Notes under the pieces: model-generated
The model's input: the letters and a program-made list of their open reading frames with translations, nothing else
Told to the model about the DNA's origin: nothing
Databases searched by the model: none
Shown here: positions 14,724-15,040 of the stretch, one piece after another
Position numbering within the stretch: position 1 is the stretch's first letter
Layout: each line of letters opens with the position of its first letter
Made by a program: the position numbers and the translations under genes
Assembly: GCA_031283785.1 (NCBI GenBank)
Contig: JAITBC010000199.1
Coordinates: forward strand, 1-15,040
Direction: 5' to 3'
DNA length: 15,040 nucleotides
DNA from: Tannerella sp.
GTDB lineage: Bacteria; Bacteroidota; Bacteroidia; Bacteroidales; Tannerellaceae

Positions 14724-15040
14724 ACTGAATATGATACTACCCGTACTTTTCTCTTTAATAAAATAGACAAACGGGCGATTGAACTCCAACACCGAAATTA
14801 CCATCGAACCGACAGTTCCGGTAACGGTTGCCGCTGCCGCCTCCGTGCCGGCTTCCGCCACCTCTATTGCCGTCTTTTGCAGCACATAAGATACAAAGAC
14901 AGGCGCCGGCGACAGCAGTGGAAACTCCGCCTTTTTGTTGTCGAACATCGACATCATTCCCAACGCTTCCAGATCTTCGTTCAACTTACGGGAATAATCC
15001 ACCTTGAAACGGGGTAAAGTAACATCCACCGCCTGCACAT
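14703..15040 (-). CDS. serpin family protein, C-terminal part
   Basis: The 3' end of a minus-strand gene runs off the right edge; about 112 codons are visible. VDVTLPRFKVDYSRKL is the serpin strand s2C/s6A region. VSYVLQKTAIEVAEAGTEA leads into the reactive-centre loop with the hinge EAGTEAAAAT, whose small residues are typical of inhibitory serpins. FNRPFVYFI and the closing KSTGSIIFSGIIRNL match the conserved C-terminus. Serpins trap serine or cysteine proteases by loop insertion after cleavage. In Bacteroidota they are often secreted lipoproteins; the N-terminus that would show this is outside the window. The Met at 15038 is most likely internal. Confidence 0.93.
   Translation of the reverse strand, partial: VQAVDVTLPRFKVDYSRKLNEDLEALGMMSMFDNKKAEFPLLSPAPVFVSYVLQKTAIEVAEAGTEAAAATVTGTVGSMVISVLEFNRPFVYFIKEKSTGSIIFSGIIRNL

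Overview
The window looks like chromosomal DNA of a Bacteroidales bacterium (phylum Bacteroidota). The grounds are: three well-formed Bacteroidota-type promoters (TTG/TTTG, 19-20 bases, TAnnTTTG), a tRNA gene without an encoded CCA end, almost no Shine-Dalgarno sequences, and a gene set typical of that order (carboxynorspermidine synthase-like gene, bcp and recA close together; a FeoB-associated Cys-rich mini-protein; a bacterial serpin; a DUF7033-type deacetylase-like protein beside glycosyltransferases). A family within the order (Tannerellaceae, Porphyromonadaceae, Dysgonomonadaceae or other) cannot be fixed from sequence alone.

Layout. At the left edge is a self-contained minus-strand tRNA-Pro(UGG) unit with promoter, gene and intrinsic terminator (76-302). 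After a gap of about 330 bases, a run of twelve minus-strand genes fills 523-12689. In transcription order these are: carboxynorspermidine synthase-like reductase, thiol peroxidase bcp, SAM methyltransferase, recA, FemAB/GNAT-like acyltransferase, polysaccharide deacetylase-like protein, non-hydrolysing UDP-HexNAc 2-epimerase (wecB/wbpI type), GT4 glycosyltransferase, B12-binding radical SAM enzyme, GT2 glycosyltransferase, a second GT-B glycosyltransferase, and a 56-residue FeoB-associated Cys-rich membrane protein. Gaps run from overlaps to under 100 bases. The only consensus promoter found in the gaps lies ahead of the first gene (12739-12768), so one long transcript, or a few nested ones, is plausible. 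A weak terminator-like hairpin lies at 356-387. On the plus strand an AspT/YidE-family transporter (12924-14600) is transcribed divergently from its own promoter. The 3' end of a convergent serpin gene (14703 to the right edge) completes the window.

How the genes fit together. The right half of the operon is housekeeping: polyamine synthesis, peroxide defence and recombination. The left half is a surface-glycan module: an epimerase making a ManNAc-type nucleotide sugar, three glycosyltransferases, an acyltransferase and deacetylase-like protein for decoration, and a radical SAM enzyme of unknown target. It has no flippase, polymerase or initiating phosphoglycosyltransferase, so it would have to work with genes elsewhere. 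The most noteworthy points are the coupling of recA to a glycan module, the B12-binding radical SAM enzyme that lacks the cobalamin-ligating histidine, the degenerate metal site of the deacetylase-like protein, an A10 tract at the start of recA, two small tandem duplications around bcp, and a serpin whose reactive loop can be read directly. I did not find a convincing wholly new defence or mobile system.
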